Shown here: positions 10,601 through 17,780 of the stretch, in pieces
Position numbering within the stretch: position 1 is the stretch's first letter
How the letters are laid out: the number at the start of each line of letters is the position of its first letter
From: a virus
Strand: one strand, 5' to 3'
IMG/VR virus record: IMGVR_UViG_3300024344_000017
Span: 1 to 53,802 of that record
Length of the DNA stretch: 53,802 bases
Position numbers and translations under genes: made by a program
The notes under the pieces: model-generated
The model's database searches: none
The model's input: only the letters and a program-made list of their open reading frames with translations
What the model was told of the DNA's origin: nothing

Positions 10601-11654
10601 TGTTGTCTGAATCTTGATAAGCTACAGTTATACCGCTTTCGGCATTACTGCTTACCATAGCACCTACAGTATCAGATATAAATTCGTCTAAAGCTGTTCC
10701 ATCAACAGTTATCGCATCAGCTTCTAAAGTTCCATCTATATCGGCATTGCCTGATACATCTAATGAAGCTGCATCTAATTCGCCAGTTAAGGTTATATTT
10801 CTAAATCCTGTTATGTCTTTATCGCTATCTACCGCAAGGACTTTAGAGGCAACTACTGTTCCTAGAGTTGTGCCATCAAGATAGTTTATTTCTGTAGTTG
10901 ATAGAGTCGCTCCATCAAGTATTTCTAATTCTGCTTCATTTATATCGGCACTACCTATAACGAAACTCGTTCCAGTTATTGCAGTACCTGTTATGGTAGT
11001 CCCTGTTATAGCTGCTGCTGTATTTGCACCTATTATTGAGTTATCTATAGCTGAACCAGTTATAGTTCCGCCATCTAAATCAGGGTTATTTATATCACCT
11101 GTGTTTATAACTGGTGATGTAAGTGTTTTATTCGTTAATGTTTGTGTTCCTGTGAGCGTAGCTACAGTGCTATCAATACTTATAGTGACTGCGTTGCTTG
11201 AACCTACTGATGCTAGACCAGTACCGCCTGCGATAGTCAATGTTTCAGAGTTTATTGTTACGCTTTGCGCACCACCTGTATCGCCTTGAAAATTAACTGC
11301 TTGTGCTGCATTTTGAACATCTACATAAGATTTAATTGATTGTTGTGTAGCTAACCCAGTATTACTGTTGCTACCCATATTATCTTCGTCATAAATCTGT
11401 GTTACTGATGCACCACCAGATGTGAACTGTAGATTGTATAGTTTAGCTGTTAGGGATTGTGATCTTGTTGATTGACTATCTTCCCATTGCGTATTAGCGT
11501 GGTCATATACAAGCAAAGAACCAGAAGTTCCTGCTGTTGATGTGGCAACACTTCTACCTAGAATAGTATTCGGACCTGCTACACCTTGAGTTCCTGCTGT
11601 TACTACAGATATATTACTGGTATCTGTTATTGTTATAGAGTTTACAGTGCTCAT
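4677..11654 (-). CDS. Giant repetitive tail fibre with S74 chaperone domain
   Basis: At 2325 aa this is the largest gene. About residues 300-1400 carry repeated modules: seven copies of a motif of the form (V/I)GxM(V/F)xSNxExGIxxxYxDxDxTxD, and repeats of TDTTGNYVADLTAGEGIDVSG and ATALETARTIHGVSFDG (two copies). About residues 1490-1620 contain two copies of a beta module ending in DNLFVFVGGVFQ or NTQVFLDGVYQ. The end (from YNASDERLKKNI, about residue 2215) is a Peptidase S74 chaperone domain with its Ser-Asp dyad, followed by the coiled coil ELEARIKTLEDA. Start overlaps the previous stop as ATGA. Likely a long trimeric receptor-binding fibre. Confidence 0.9.
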   Translation of the reverse strand: MSTVNSITITDTSNISVVTAGTQGVAGPNTILGRSVATSTAGTSGSLLVYDHANTQWEDSQSTRSQSLTAKLYNLQFTSGGASVTQIYDEDNMGSNSNTGLATQQSIKSYVDVQNAAQAVNFQGDTGGAQSVTINSETLTIAGGTGLASVGSSNAVTISIDSTVATLTGTQTLTNKTLTSPVINTGDINNPDLDGGTITGSAIDNSIIGANTAAAITGTTITGTAITGTSFVIGSADINEAELEILDGATLSTTEINYLDGTTLGTVVASKVLAVDSDKDITGFRNITLTGELDAASLDVSGNADIDGTLEADAITVDGTALDEFISDTVGAMVSSNAESGITVAYQDSDNTLDFDVADFTITLAGDLGGSVTITDLASGTLTATIQANSVALGTDTTGNYVADLTAGEGIDVSGGGSETATITISAEDATDSNKGIASFDATDFSVSSGAVTLQTERIQDLVGAMVSSNTESGIAVTYEDSDGTLDFNVSDPVITLSGDVAGSATMTNLGDVTITTTIQANSIALGTDTTGNYVADLTAGEGIDVSGGGSENATITVSVEDATETNKGIATFDGTDFTVSSGDVTLNAERVQDIVGAMVSSNTESGIAVTYEDGDGTLDFNVADPTLTFTGDVTGSGTMTNLGNTSIALTVAADSVALGTDTTGNYVATIADAGNSHITVANSGSENAAITLNITDDAIGTDQIANNAVALGTQSTGNYIATIAGTSNEITVSGSGSETAAVTISLPDDVTIGNDLTVTGDLTVNGDTVTLNTSTLTVEDLTIRVGKGATTLANTDGAGLEFGASSGKPTITWDNGNSRLSSNKTFYAASLVGALTGNSTTATALETARTIHGVSFDGSANIDLSEVISDTVGAMFSSNTETGITATYQDSDNTIDLVIGTLNQDTTGNSATATALETARTIHGVSFDGTANIDLSEVVQDTVGAMFGSNTETGITATYEDGDGTIDLVIGSGDITNAMLAGSIANAKLANSAITVSDGSNTTAIALGGTITYTAGEGVDITESSGTLTIAGEDATSSNKGIASFGSDFSVSSGAVALSNSGASAGSYGTATAIPAVTVDAKGRITSISTNNISTSFTLSADSGSNDTFATGGTLTFTGGEGIDTTVSDDTITIAAELATETNAGVATFDGTDFSVSSGDVTINVERIADIIGGMVGSNTETGITVTYQDSDNTLDFVIGTLNQDTTGNAATATALATARTIGGTSFDGTSNIAVALSTEATNITASANNSTDETVYLTFVDGATGTQGIETDTGLTYNPSSGDLTIGGELVAATLDISGNVDIDGTLETDALTINGTTLSETIADTVGAMVGSNTETGITVSYDDSDNTLDFVIATLNQDTSGTAALATSITVSANNSTDETVYPVFVDGATGTQGAETDTGLTYNPSTGLLTSTGFSGNLTGTLQTAAQTNVTSLGTLTSLAITNDLTVNTNVLKVDTTNNRVGVKTASPSYTLDVGTATDGILIAKGTTAQRPTGAAGVFRYNTTLGRFEGYTDAWGEIGGGGTNTFSVDNYTTANNSTTAFTLSQTPNSEDNLFVFVGGVFQNPNDYTLNGTTLTLDEAPPSGTRIIVYSVRAAVSGSNLNNDQFTCNGSTTAFTLTIAPVDEKNTQVFLDGVYQQKTDYAVSGTTLTMDTAPANGAILEVNTFTQTDINVPVDDTITTAKLVDLNVTTGKIAADAITGAKLADNAVDSEHYTDGSIDAAHLNANVISGLTEVTPVSGDKMMILDATDSALKKADVDDIMATAVSITSAADAVALTFDSSENATFAGNIVKGNLTISGTEIDLSSGDLTVDVAGDITLDADGGDIWFKDGGTAIGQFRHASSSFIIKSNVTDNDLILRGDDNGSAVDALTLDMSEAGAATFNAGITATSATFTDDVAINNGSPELYFGTTGNHYNWRIAAQENVDAAFTIDVGAQDTAYGDDTYNTLLTVKNGGNVGIGTTSPAASLHINTSTNSPMLVESTHGDGGYIELQLSDSGGAGSLTGYIGDSQALIASGTAADLAIRAQANFVVSTGGSTERFKIDTVGDAKLSGAGTALTQTLFADSGSSEGSANITFNTDGASTDQSVANIKMQQGSGDGGSRKGEILFQVSDNGAPATAMTIANNGNVGISTSSPQEKLHVYHGSSTASIRVSGEGNNNRACEIGYDASDGPYIRAFSSGISSLKFFTDNTGHRMTIDGSGNIGAPTGTNIYNASDERLKKNITSLDNSLETIKNLNPVKFNWIDNFSESENDKTLYGFVAQEVQKVSPDIVESFGDGSSVKVDDKVIENPLTVREKFLVPMLVKAIQELEARIKTLEDA

Positions 11655-12004
11655 CTACTTGTGTTTCCCCTAACGCTATAAGTTCCTTCCATAATTCTAT
11701 AAACATTACCACTGGAATTGCCTATCTCCAAGTCATAGTGACCATCGCCAACTGATAATGCTGCTGTTTCTGATGGTGTTAGGGTTAGAGTTACTGTTCC
11801 TGCAGTACCGCCTAAAGCGATTCTGCTATTAGCAACTGTGAGTGTTAGTGTTGTCGTGCTGCTTTCTGGATTGTCTCTTAAATCCATTTCTGCAGAATTG
11901 TAGCCAGTAAGGTTAACTAAAGCGTCGTCAGAGTCTTTGAGCGTTAGCGTCTGCCCAAATGTTGCTCCTTGTTCTATTATAAAATGATGATAACCTGCAC
12001 TCAT
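11651..12004 (-). CDS. Ig-like structural protein preceding the giant fibre
   Basis: A 117-aa all-beta protein. It begins with an aromatic segment (MSAGYHHFIIEQGATFGQTLTL), then shows a two-part pattern, DLRDNPESSTT and TLTPSETAALSVGDGHYDLEI, typical of small immunoglobulin-like or baseplate-upper-protein-like domains found beside phage fibres. It is joined to the giant fibre gene by an ATGA overlap, so the two are translated together. A fibre-adaptor or virion decoration role is likely, but is inferred from fold pattern and position. Confidence 0.7.
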   Translation of the reverse strand: MSAGYHHFIIEQGATFGQTLTLKDSDDALVNLTGYNSAEMDLRDNPESSTTTLTLTVANSRIALGGTAGTVTLTLTPSETAALSVGDGHYDLEIGNSSGNVYRIMEGTYSVRGNTSR

Positions 12005-12079
12005 TAAAACATATTCCTATAGTTTGCGTGGTATCTACCATCTCAAAGCATCTGCTTGTGTTTATCTTACCACTTTTTA

Positions 12080-12451
12080 CTATGAAGATGCTTTCTTTGT
12101 GCTTTTCTTCGCAGTCTTTTTTGTGGTTTTCTTCTTAGTTGTTTTCTTAGCGGTTTTTGGTGCTTCTCCACCTTCCCACGCTTCATTTACATCAGGTGTG
12201 TCAGGGTTATCGCCTACTAATTGTCCTTTATCATTTCTTGCTCTAACAGGCTCTGCTTGTTCTACATCAGAAGTGTTTTCTACTTTCACTTCCATCGCCC
12301 ATTGATTTTCAACAAATGCTGACATTAATTCTTTTTGCCAGTCCTCTTTTGCTTCTACAATTTCATTATGAACATATAGTTTTGTATCTGTGCCTGTTTT
12401 ATTAGCCGAACCAACTTTTGGGACAACAATTTTATAACTTTTACCTGCCAT
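12080..12451 (-). CDS. Virion-associated candidate with histone-like lysine tail
   Basis: A 123-aa protein whose first about 95 residues form a mixed, acidic domain (KIVVPKVGS, WQKELMSAFVENQWAMEV) and whose last about 26 residues are almost only Lys, Thr, Ala and Ser (KTAKKTTKKKTTKKTAKK), like a histone H1 tail. The tail could bind DNA or the negatively charged capsid interior. It lies downstream of the capsid genes and an apparent terminator, in the late operon. Family not recognised; the DNA-binding idea is inference from composition. Confidence 0.7.
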   Translation of the reverse strand: MAGKSYKIVVPKVGSANKTGTDTKLYVHNEIVEAKEDWQKELMSAFVENQWAMEVKVENTSDVEQAEPVRARNDKGQLVGDNPDTPDVNEAWEGGEAPKTAKKTTKKKTTKKTAKKSTKKASS

Positions 12452-12469
12452 AAAAATCCTCCATTAAAA

Positions 12470-12500
12470 TGAGAGGGTAGGAATACACCTACCCATCTCA
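12470..12500 (-). terminator. Intrinsic terminator after the capsid gene cluster
   Basis: A strong inverted repeat: GGGTAGG (12475-12481), 6-base loop, CCTACCC (12488-12494), extended by TGAGA/TCTCA with one bulged base. On the minus strand it is followed directly by ATTTTAATGG, a short U-run. It falls between the gene at 12513 and the one at 12451, so it would reduce transcription after the abundant head proteins. Confidence 0.7.
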
Positions 12501-12512
12501 AAGTTAAAGCAT

Positions 12513-12977
12513 TTAAGCATCATGTGCTGTAAAAGCATTGTCTGCACTATGTCTAGCATCTCCTCTAACAATCATAGCACCCAAAGGTGTTCCGTTAGAA
12601 TGAGTTCCAGTTTTAGCGAGGACGACTCTCAAATACCTCTTACCGCCAACATAACCTACTCGGTATATTTCACCTGCGGTATCAGGGTTTCCACCTGCAG
12701 TACCATCAAGTTTAAGGAATATACCACCAGCAGAGATAGTGCCATCTACGATATCTGCTTGTGCGCAGTCAGTGTATGTGGAGTTATCATCAGAATGCTC
12801 TAATGAAACTTCAAAATATACTGAACTAGAGAGAGTATCTCCTTCCGCACCAACTTCTACCATAGCAGTTGCACTTTCGTACCCTTGTAGGTCAACGCCA
12901 GTACCATTAGCTGCTGCAGTTTTAACTGCGTTGATAATGCTGACAGCAGGATTGATATTATTTGATAAATCTTTCAT
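12513..12977 (-). CDS. Capsid-linked protein, decoration candidate
   Basis: A 154-aa protein directly downstream of the major capsid gene and upstream of a strong terminator, the usual place for an abundant virion protein. The sequence is beta-rich and glycine-rich, with paired phrases such as VYFEVSLEHSDDNSTY, DTAGEIYRVGYVGGKRYLRV and a C-terminus rich in Ala/His. Similar proteins next to HK97-type capsids are usually called hypothetical or head-decoration proteins. No enzymatic motif is seen. Confidence 0.7.
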   Translation of the reverse strand: MKDLSNNINPAVSIINAVKTAAANGTGVDLQGYESATAMVEVGAEGDTLSSSVYFEVSLEHSDDNSTYTDCAQADIVDGTISAGGIFLKLDGTAGGNPDTAGEIYRVGYVGGKRYLRVVLAKTGTHSNGTPLGAMIVRGDARHSADNAFTAHDA

Positions 12978-12989
12978 ATTTCACCTACC

Positions 12990-14204
12990 TTATGTTGAAC
13001 ATTTTTGTTTAACGATAGCCTCAGCTTGAACCACTTGACCACCAACTCGCCTTCTTGCAACATATCTAACATTGCCTGAAGTAGCTTGTGTAAATGGGTC
13101 ACGCAAGACCGCCATGCTGACTCTGTCAACAATCATGTATGCTCTACGGAAATCACCGAATGCTACTGGATAGGTATTGCTACCCTCAGATGGCATATCA
13201 GTCGCTTCCACATAAGCATGACCGAGAACAGTATTAGTCACTCCGCCTTGCAACGACATTCCTGCTTGGAATACATATTGCCCTGCGGTGTCTTTCAGCT
13301 TTCTGATGCTAGAAAGTGAAGTTCTGTTGAAAACAAATACTCCATTTCTTGCGTACTCAGACTTGATGCCATGCACCAAACTGATTAGACCATCAGCAGT
13401 AAGAGCAGCAGCACTACCTGAAACGACTTCACCAACATCTCCATTGGTCATAAATCCTTCTGGTTTTCCTACAGCGTCACCACTAACGAATGCTGCACCT
13501 TCTGCTTTTGCCATTTGTTCAGCAAACTCAGACTGCATTTCAGCTTCTAGGTCAAAAACTGTGTCTTCAAGGTCTTGTTCAGAAATGTCCACAAGTGCAT
13601 AATGCTCATGTGCAGGGATTTCTTCTAATCCTACTTGCCAACCAGTTGTTTCACTTCTTGTTCCGCTTTCTGCGACCCAAGATGCTGAGAATTGTCCAGT
13701 TCTTTTAGGGACTTGGATGCTTCTCTGACCTGTTGAGCGGATTCTAGCTATAGTCCTAATAGGCGAGATTTCTGTTACTGTTTTGAGCAACTCTCTCACA
13801 TATTCAGGCGGTGCTAAATATCCACCAGTTGTATCGTTAGATACAGTTAATGCTTTCTTCTCTATGTCCGTCAGTCCTTCCAGACCTTTACGACAATAGA
13901 CTTCAAAAGCCGAACAAGTATCGTCAACAGATTTAGTATCATAGGCTGATTCTGGTCTTTTCATCACAGTTTCAAGCTGTTCTACCTTTTCTGCTACACC
14001 CTCTTGTTGCGATTTGGTGCTGTCAATTTGTGCTTTGACATCTTCCAACGAATCAAGTTTTGACTCTATCTTCGCTAGTTTCTCATCAAGCATTCCATCG
14101 TTAACACCTTTTTCAAGGTTCTCAAGTTTCTCGTCATTTGCTTTTTTGAATTCCTCAAAAGCCTGACCAAACTCTTGCATAACCTTTTTCACATCTTCCG
14201 ACAT
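12990..14204 (-). CDS. Major capsid protein, HK97 fold
   Basis: A 404-aa Phage_capsid family protein. Residues 1-95 are a charged coiled coil (EEFKKANDEKLENLEKG ... LDSLEDVKAQID), the scaffold-like delta domain normally removed by the prohead protease encoded just upstream. The shell domain follows: GGYLAPPEYVRELLKTV, PIRTIARI, AHEHYALVDISEQDLEDT (E-loop/spine region) and AEGAAFVSGDAVGKPEGFM, all characteristic of HK97-type capsid proteins. Length is normal. Starts after a GGAGGC ribosome site, 11 bases after the protease stop. Confidence 0.95.
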   Translation of the reverse strand: MSEDVKKVMQEFGQAFEEFKKANDEKLENLEKGVNDGMLDEKLAKIESKLDSLEDVKAQIDSTKSQQEGVAEKVEQLETVMKRPESAYDTKSVDDTCSAFEVYCRKGLEGLTDIEKKALTVSNDTTGGYLAPPEYVRELLKTVTEISPIRTIARIRSTGQRSIQVPKRTGQFSASWVAESGTRSETTGWQVGLEEIPAHEHYALVDISEQDLEDTVFDLEAEMQSEFAEQMAKAEGAAFVSGDAVGKPEGFMTNGDVGEVVSGSAAALTADGLISLVHGIKSEYARNGVFVFNRTSLSSIRKLKDTAGQYVFQAGMSLQGGVTNTVLGHAYVEATDMPSEGSNTYPVAFGDFRRAYMIVDRVSMAVLRDPFTQATSGNVRYVARRRVGGQVVQAEAIVKQKCST

Positions 14205-14214
14205 AATTGCCTCC

Positions 14215-15195
14215 TTATGATGTATTTTTAAGGGTTAATGTTAAGTTTTTTAAGGCATCTACCAATTCAGCACTTGATTCTATAACATCTAGCGTCTCGC
14301 TATGTGTAGTAAAGTCAAACGCATCGTGAACTGCTTTTGCAGCCACTTTCGCTTCTGAACGAGATAACGAGAAAGCATCTCGCATTCCATTTTCCCATTC
14401 TCTAATAGTCACCTCTGTTCCTTTCACACTACGAATCTTCGCTTGAGGATTCATAGGGAAAGTCACTAAAGAGATTTCCATTAAATCTACTTCTCCGATT
14501 AAGCGTTTGTTTGTCCGCTTATCGTATGAAACTTCTTCAGGGTTTGCTCTAAATCCAATAGACATTGCATCTAGTGCACCCATTTTTAATAATTCGTATG
14601 CTTCCTGACCTGCCTGTGTTTTAAGTGCCAATGTTCCTTTTACATAAAGACCATTATCATCTTCTTTTATAGAGTCAAAGACACCGATAGGCATATCGGA
14701 CTTATGTTGATATAAAAGTTTTACTCCTTTTACACCTCTTTTGCGCAAACTTTTTTTGAAAGCACCAGTCTTAATGACATCATTGCCTAAATCTGTGTTT
14801 TCAAAAACAGACGCATATCCCTCAAACTTACCATATTCTTCTTCATCGCCTTCCTCATTATACGCTTTGATATCAGACTGGAATTCTATGTAATCGTTTT
14901 CTTCGGATTTTTGTTTGGGTTTTTTAGGTTTATAACCTTCTACTTCACGACCTGTTAATTCTGTATATGCTTCGTGTGATTCACATGGCATATATACAGT
15001 GTTGCCATCTTCGTCGTGCGAATGAGTACCATCGCAACCTATTTCTTGCGCTCTTTCCTCTGCTTCACTTTCCGTAGTGAATACATCTTCTCTTATTTCT
15101 TCTTTCGTATCATTCTCAATAGAACCTTCTTCCGAAGTGAACAAGTTTGTTCTGACAGCGAGTATATTCTCGGCTTCTGTATATTCAGTAGTCAT
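14215..15195 (-). CDS. HK97-family prohead protease with extra N-terminal domain
   Basis: A 326-aa protein. Residues about 103-290 form the U35/S78 prohead protease: FEGYASVFENTD, LYQHKSDMPIG with catalytic His164 and ALDAMSIGFRA with catalytic Ser212. It cleaves the capsid delta domain inside the procapsid. Residues 1-100 are an extra acidic segment holding EAEERAQEIGCDGTHSH and YMPCESHEAY, a Cys/His-containing motif often found fused to portal or protease proteins in phages, possibly metal-binding. Gene order portal, Mu F, protease, capsid is classical. Confidence 0.92.
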   Translation of the reverse strand: MTTEYTEAENILAVRTNLFTSEEGSIENDTKEEIREDVFTTESEAEERAQEIGCDGTHSHDEDGNTVYMPCESHEAYTELTGREVEGYKPKKPKQKSEENDYIEFQSDIKAYNEEGDEEEYGKFEGYASVFENTDLGNDVIKTGAFKKSLRKRGVKGVKLLYQHKSDMPIGVFDSIKEDDNGLYVKGTLALKTQAGQEAYELLKMGALDAMSIGFRANPEEVSYDKRTNKRLIGEVDLMEISLVTFPMNPQAKIRSVKGTEVTIREWENGMRDAFSLSRSEAKVAAKAVHDAFDFTTHSETLDVIESSAELVDALKNLTLTLKNTS

Positions 15196-15236
15196 ACGCT
15201 ATCCTCATTTGCTTACATATAGTAATGCATTGTTAA

Positions 15237-16082
15237 TCATAGCACAATATCTTGCGAATCTGCATAAACAATTACACATCTACAATTCACATTGTTTTTT
15301 GCGCCACCATTTGGGTCACCTGCATGCATCATCGCAGTTCCACCCACTTCAAATGGTTCGTCCATTTGTCTTATTTGCCCATTTGCATCAATATGTGCAG
15401 ACCTTGTTCTCAAGTCGCTAGTTGCAACCCACTTTTTCATCATATTGATATCTAAATCTTTTTTCAATATTTCATGATATTGATGATTGGCGAAAGAAGC
15501 TGCGTTATGTGTTTCTGTCCTTGCTATGAGTGCTGCTCTACTTCTCCCTATAGGTAATACTTTATCGCTAATTTTTTCAGCTAATTGCGTTAGACTCAAC
15601 CCTTCCTCTCTGCCTTCTGTTATAATTCTTTCTATTCGCTTCGCCATAGATACGGATATGTTAGTTAAATACAATAGTCTGTTTCTATTATAAATATCAA
15701 TTAAATCTTCAATATCCATGTTTCGTCCGAATACTAATGCTTCTTCTGATTTCTTGATTTTGTCGTAATTGTTTTCGTTCATAGAGAATATAGTTCTATA
15801 AACTTTTTTGTAATGCATATACATAACAGGCAAAAGTTCCGCATCTAAATCTCTTGTGGCTGTATCAACATCGTATAGGTTGAATTCTTTTATTAGATAC
15901 GCTTGTGTGTTTACGAACTTACTGAACACCGCTCTGATTTGTTTGAATGCCAATCTTTCTAAGTTTCTCCTTATTACATTTTGACGGACAAATTCTTTTC
16001 GTGTGTTTATTCTGCCTTGTCTAAAGTCCCGCAATCCTTTGTGTTCATTCCTGTGGACTATTTTGAGATTTGTTTTTGGCAT
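15237..16082 (-). CDS. Mu F-like head morphogenesis protein
   Basis: A 281-aa minor head protein. The C-terminal half has the Phage_Mu_F signature: ALIARTETHNAASFANHQ, KKWVATSDLRTRSAHIDANGQ, and a terminal NNVNCRCVIVY. The N-terminal half is basic and helical. The family (SPP1 gp7 and Mu gpF relatives) binds the portal and is packaged in the head in a few copies. Its end lies 41 bases before the protease start, and its start abuts the portal stop. Confidence 0.92.
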   Translation of the reverse strand: MPKTNLKIVHRNEHKGLRDFRQGRINTRKEFVRQNVIRRNLERLAFKQIRAVFSKFVNTQAYLIKEFNLYDVDTATRDLDAELLPVMYMHYKKVYRTIFSMNENNYDKIKKSEEALVFGRNMDIEDLIDIYNRNRLLYLTNISVSMAKRIERIITEGREEGLSLTQLAEKISDKVLPIGRSRAALIARTETHNAASFANHQYHEILKKDLDINMMKKWVATSDLRTRSAHIDANGQIRQMDEPFEVGGTAMMHAGDPNGGAKNNVNCRCVIVYADSQDIVL

Positions 16083-17780
16083 TTAAGATGATTCGGCTTT
16101 GCTTTCGTTTTCTATCTGGTCTCTTTTCTTTTTTGACCAACTATATCCTGCATCACCACCCCACAATGCCCATGCTATTCTTCCATTAGATGGATAACCT
16201 TTTTCTCCTTGTTTAAATCCTTCTGCTTGTTTATCTACTTCATGTCTTGAGAAAAAACTATACATTCGTTTTACTGTGTCTGGTGATAGGTTTTGTCTTT
16301 TCACTAACTGACTGGCTCTGGTTGAGCCTACATTAGTTCCGCCTCTGCCAAACTCTTTCCGCCAATCTAATCCTCTTTGTGCTTCTTCCGCCATACTTGC
16401 TGTCGGTTTAAAGTCAATATCTGCTATAGCTTTTGAACCAACAATACCATCCCAAAACTTGTCATCTTCCACTTCATCATAATCTTCTAAATCTTCTTCA
16501 TTGTCAGGTATCTCTGGTTCAGGCGGACTATCACTTCCTAATGGGAACAAAGAAGCGTTTATATATATCTCGTCTCCCCCATCTATTGGACTTAGACCAA
16601 TTTGCTCTCTAGCTTCATTCCTAGTCATAATGCCTTCTCTTACAGCACTAGTAATGTTTTCGTATGTTTTCCTTTTCCTTTCTGCTAATGCAGGAATAGA
16701 TTCAGTATCAAATTCTATGTAATACCTTTCGTCAAACATAGGCAACAACCATTCGTTTAGGTCAGACTCTAAAAGTCTTATGTGTGGTATTATCGTTTCT
16801 TCATACAATGCTAGTCTGGCTTCTGCTACATTCGCATAAGTTTGTGCATCAGGCACACCGACTAACTGACTAGGCACACCAAAACACATAGCAATATCTG
16901 TAGCACTCATGTGTTTTAAGTTAATGAAATCCATATCTTTAGGAGATAATCCCATCTCTTTCCAGTCAAAATCTCCTTCAAGAAGCATTGGTCTGCCTGC
17001 ATTAGATGTCCCACTAAACCTGTTATTCAAATCAGTTAGTAATTGTTGTCTTTGTGATTCGCTTAGATTAACTGAATAACCTGCATCGTCTTTTGGTTTA
17101 AATACAACAGCACCACTAGGTCTTGCGCCATTGTTTAACAAGTTGATGTTGTGACGACTAGATAAATTGTGTTGGTCAACTTCTACTGCTGCTGCTGATA
17201 AAGGTGAACACCCATAATAATCATCTGTTGGGTTCCATAGCTTGATGTGTTTCAAGTCGCTTTCGCCAGTATCTGGATTTACAGGGTATGTATTGACTAC
17301 TTTTCCATTGATGATGTAGTCGTATCTCTGCGGTATAGGGTTTCCGCTTCCTTTTATTTGAACTCTATCAGGTCTTAACAAATGCAGTTCTCTAGGTCTG
17401 CCACCCTCTGCACCGCTTTTAATGATATAAGCATTACCGCTTAATAATAGATAACCAAATATGGCTTGGAAAAATTCGCTGTATGATTGTAATGGGTTAG
17501 GTTTGTGGAGCAAATCAATAACTGGGTGTTGCTCTATAACATCGTCTGCTACTTTTAAATTGAAATCTACTGAACTTGCGCCTTTTGCTATTTCGTTAAC
17601 ACATCTATATACAATAGCGTTCTTTTTATATCCTTCTTCCGCAAGGTCTTTGTATTTATATTCTTTGCTGCCATCACTAACACCAAAGAAACCTACCATG
17701 CTGCCTTCTCGCTTCTGTTCTGCCATTGGTCTGTTGAGCAGTCTCTGCATAAAAGTTCGGTTGTCTTTTCCTTCTGCCAT
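16083..17780 (-). CDS. Portal protein, HK97 family, with C-terminal fusion domain
   Basis: A 565-aa protein. Residues about 30-420 match HK97-type portals (YKKNAIVYRCVNEIAKGAS, LLLSGNAYIIKSG, LLEGDFDWKEMGLSPKDM, FGVPSQLVGVPDAQTY). This dodecameric ring is the packaging channel. After an acidic linker (about 425-450) there is an additional domain (KPTASMAEEAQRGLDWRKEF ... YPSNGRIAWALWGGDAGYSW), a module of unknown function found in several phage portal or protease genes; it extends the protein beyond the usual about 400-aa family length. Confidence 0.93.
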   Translation of the reverse strand: MAEGKDNRTFMQRLLNRPMAEQKREGSMVGFFGVSDGSKEYKYKDLAEEGYKKNAIVYRCVNEIAKGASSVDFNLKVADDVIEQHPVIDLLHKPNPLQSYSEFFQAIFGYLLLSGNAYIIKSGAEGGRPRELHLLRPDRVQIKGSGNPIPQRYDYIINGKVVNTYPVNPDTGESDLKHIKLWNPTDDYYGCSPLSAAAVEVDQHNLSSRHNINLLNNGARPSGAVVFKPKDDAGYSVNLSESQRQQLLTDLNNRFSGTSNAGRPMLLEGDFDWKEMGLSPKDMDFINLKHMSATDIAMCFGVPSQLVGVPDAQTYANVAEARLALYEETIIPHIRLLESDLNEWLLPMFDERYYIEFDTESIPALAERKRKTYENITSAVREGIMTRNEAREQIGLSPIDGGDEIYINASLFPLGSDSPPEPEIPDNEEDLEDYDEVEDDKFWDGIVGSKAIADIDFKPTASMAEEAQRGLDWRKEFGRGGTNVGSTRASQLVKRQNLSPDTVKRMYSFFSRHEVDKQAEGFKQGEKGYPSNGRIAWALWGGDAGYSWSKKKRDQIENESKAESS

